Assembly: GCA_902489675.1 (NCBI GenBank)
Contig: CABUAP010000088.1
Span: 1-5,616 of the forward strand
DNA length: 5,616 nucleotides
Source of the DNA: an uncultured Azospirillum sp.
GTDB taxonomy: Bacteria > Pseudomonadota > Alphaproteobacteria > RF32 > CAG-239
Direction: 5' to 3'
In this document: positions 5,009 to 5,616 of the stretch, piece after piece
How positions within the stretch are numbered: the stretch's first letter is position 1
Layout: every line of letters begins with the position of its first letter
Notes under the pieces: model-generated
Databases searched by the model: none
What the model saw: only the letters and a program-made list of their open reading frames with translations
What the model was told of the DNA's origin: nothing
Program-made: the position numbers and the translations under genes

Positions 5009-5616
5009 TCAGTAGACTTGTGTATATTCTCCGTTTTCAAAACGATAAATTGCATATTTCAGCGAACGATCAGGCACGCCGTCGGTATAGACAACATTGC
5101 CCCAACCGACGCCGATCAGCTGTTTATTCAGACTTTTGTGCAGATCGTCATATACAAAATTTCCGGCCCGCTGCACCAGCTGCTGCCACATTTTCATCGA
5201 AAGATAGCCATAAGCCATCAGCCCGTCGGGTTCTATCCCCCATAAGCGAAGCTTAACCAAATCTTCGGCAAAATTCGGATTTCCGGTCAGAGAAGGCAAT
5301 GACAAAATATAAATTCCGTTTGCATAATCTCCCATGTGACGAATCAGTTTGCGCCCGCCGAAATAGCGATTGACAAAGACGACAAAGTCCGCATCGTCCG
5401 CTTTCAGGAAACGGGCGGTTTCTGCCGTCAATTCGCCGTTGCCCATCATAAACAAGGCACCGGCGCCGCCGGCTTTTACCGCTTGTGCAATCCGCCGGGC
5501 ATCACCGTTAAAAGCTTCCAGACTGAAAGCCGTCAGCTTTTCGCCCAGCCCCGCCTTGGTAAAATGATGCTGGATCTCTTTAGCAATATCGGTCATTTCG
5601 GGGTTGCTGCCGTCAT
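5009..5616 (-). CDS. Type 1 periplasmic binding protein, branched-chain amino acid ABC transporter type, N-terminus outside window
   Basis: The C-terminal 201 residues are visible; the frame is open to base 5616 with no stop, so the methionine at 5594-5596 is internal. The pattern fits the Leu/Ile/Val-binding (LivJ-like, Peripla_BP_6) fold. It includes a first visible strand region before EIQHHFTKAG, then FSLEAFNGDARRIAQAVKAG and ALFMMGNG, as in the D-x-x-x-x-x-I-K-A-G-x-D-A-L-F segment of the family. GIEPDGLMAYGYLSMKMWQQ corresponds to the A-Y-D-A hinge helix. The terminal VGWGNVVYTDG...KYAIYRFENGEY matches the usual end (D-x-x-G-D-R...Y-x-I-Y-x-W-x-D-G-x-Y). Such proteins capture an amino acid or similar ligand in the periplasm and deliver it to a LivHMGF-type permease. 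No transporter gene is visible here, so the ligand cannot be assigned. An LpoA-like penicillin-binding-protein activator shares this fold and is the main alternative. Confidence 0.78.
   Translation of the reverse strand, partial: DGSNPEMTDIAKEIQHHFTKAGLGEKLTAFSLEAFNGDARRIAQAVKAGGAGALFMMGNGELTAETARFLKADDADFVVFVNRYFGGRKLIRHMGDYANGIYILSLPSLTGNPNFAEDLVKLRLWGIEPDGLMAYGYLSMKMWQQLVQRAGNFVYDDLHKSLNKQLIGVGWGNVVYTDGVPDRSLKYAIYRFENGEYTQVY

Noticed and set aside
5009..5596. Treating the right-edge gene as complete from ATG 5596
   Set aside because: The frame continues without a stop to the window end, and the visible part covers only the later half of the binding-protein fold, so the methionine is internal.
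1..5616. Insertion sequence, phage, CRISPR, tRNA/rRNA or toxin-antitoxin system
   Set aside because: I found no transposase or integrase motifs, no spaced direct repeats, no tRNA-like cloverleaf and no small paired genes of the toxin-antitoxin type.

Overview
The window looks like ordinary chromosome of an AT-leaning Gram-negative bacterium, most likely an uncultured, perhaps host-associated, alphaproteobacterium. The lineage call is an inference. It rests mainly on the single-stranded DNA-binding protein, whose OB-domain wording (VNKVILVGNLGADP-like start, LIMLDGRG exit) resembles alphaproteobacterial SSBs. A lipoprotein-type class D beta-lactamase and a LivJ-type periplasmic binding protein both imply a periplasm. 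I see no transposase, integrase, tRNA, rRNA or CRISPR array.

Layout from left to right. (1) 1-756, minus: class D (OXA-type) beta-lactamase, nearly complete, running off the left edge. (2) 757-929: divergent intergenic region with a strong sigma70-type promoter for the beta-lactamase, a -10 box for the rightward genes and a small inverted repeat. (3) 930-1238 and 1267-1806, plus: a tandem pair of alkylguanine-DNA alkyltransferase family genes, one with only the DNA-binding/active-site domain and one full-length. They are 28 bases apart and probably form one operon. (4) 1864-3237, minus: a 457-residue protein of unknown function with a basic, signal-like N-terminus. (5) 3334-4323, minus: a 329-residue, highly charged protein of unknown function with short beta-strand-like repeats. 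(6) 4425-4457: a strong hairpin terminator. (7) 4474-4935, minus: ssb. (8) 5009-5616, minus: the C-terminal part of a type 1 periplasmic binding protein (branched-chain amino acid ABC transporter type), running off the right edge.

How they fit together: the alkyltransferase pair is a DNA alkylation-damage repair or recognition unit. The beta-lactamase is an envelope defence enzyme with its own promoter and seems chromosomal, since nothing mobile is visible beside it. ssb is a separate housekeeping unit, closed by the hairpin. The two unknown genes between ssb and the repair pair each have a plausible promoter of their own. They are the least explained part of the window. The 457-residue gene also carries an inverted repeat over its -10 region that could be an operator. 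I found no convincing evidence of a large new system. The best leads are the lipoprotein beta-lactamase, the complementary active-site makeup of the two alkyltransferases, and the two unknown proteins.
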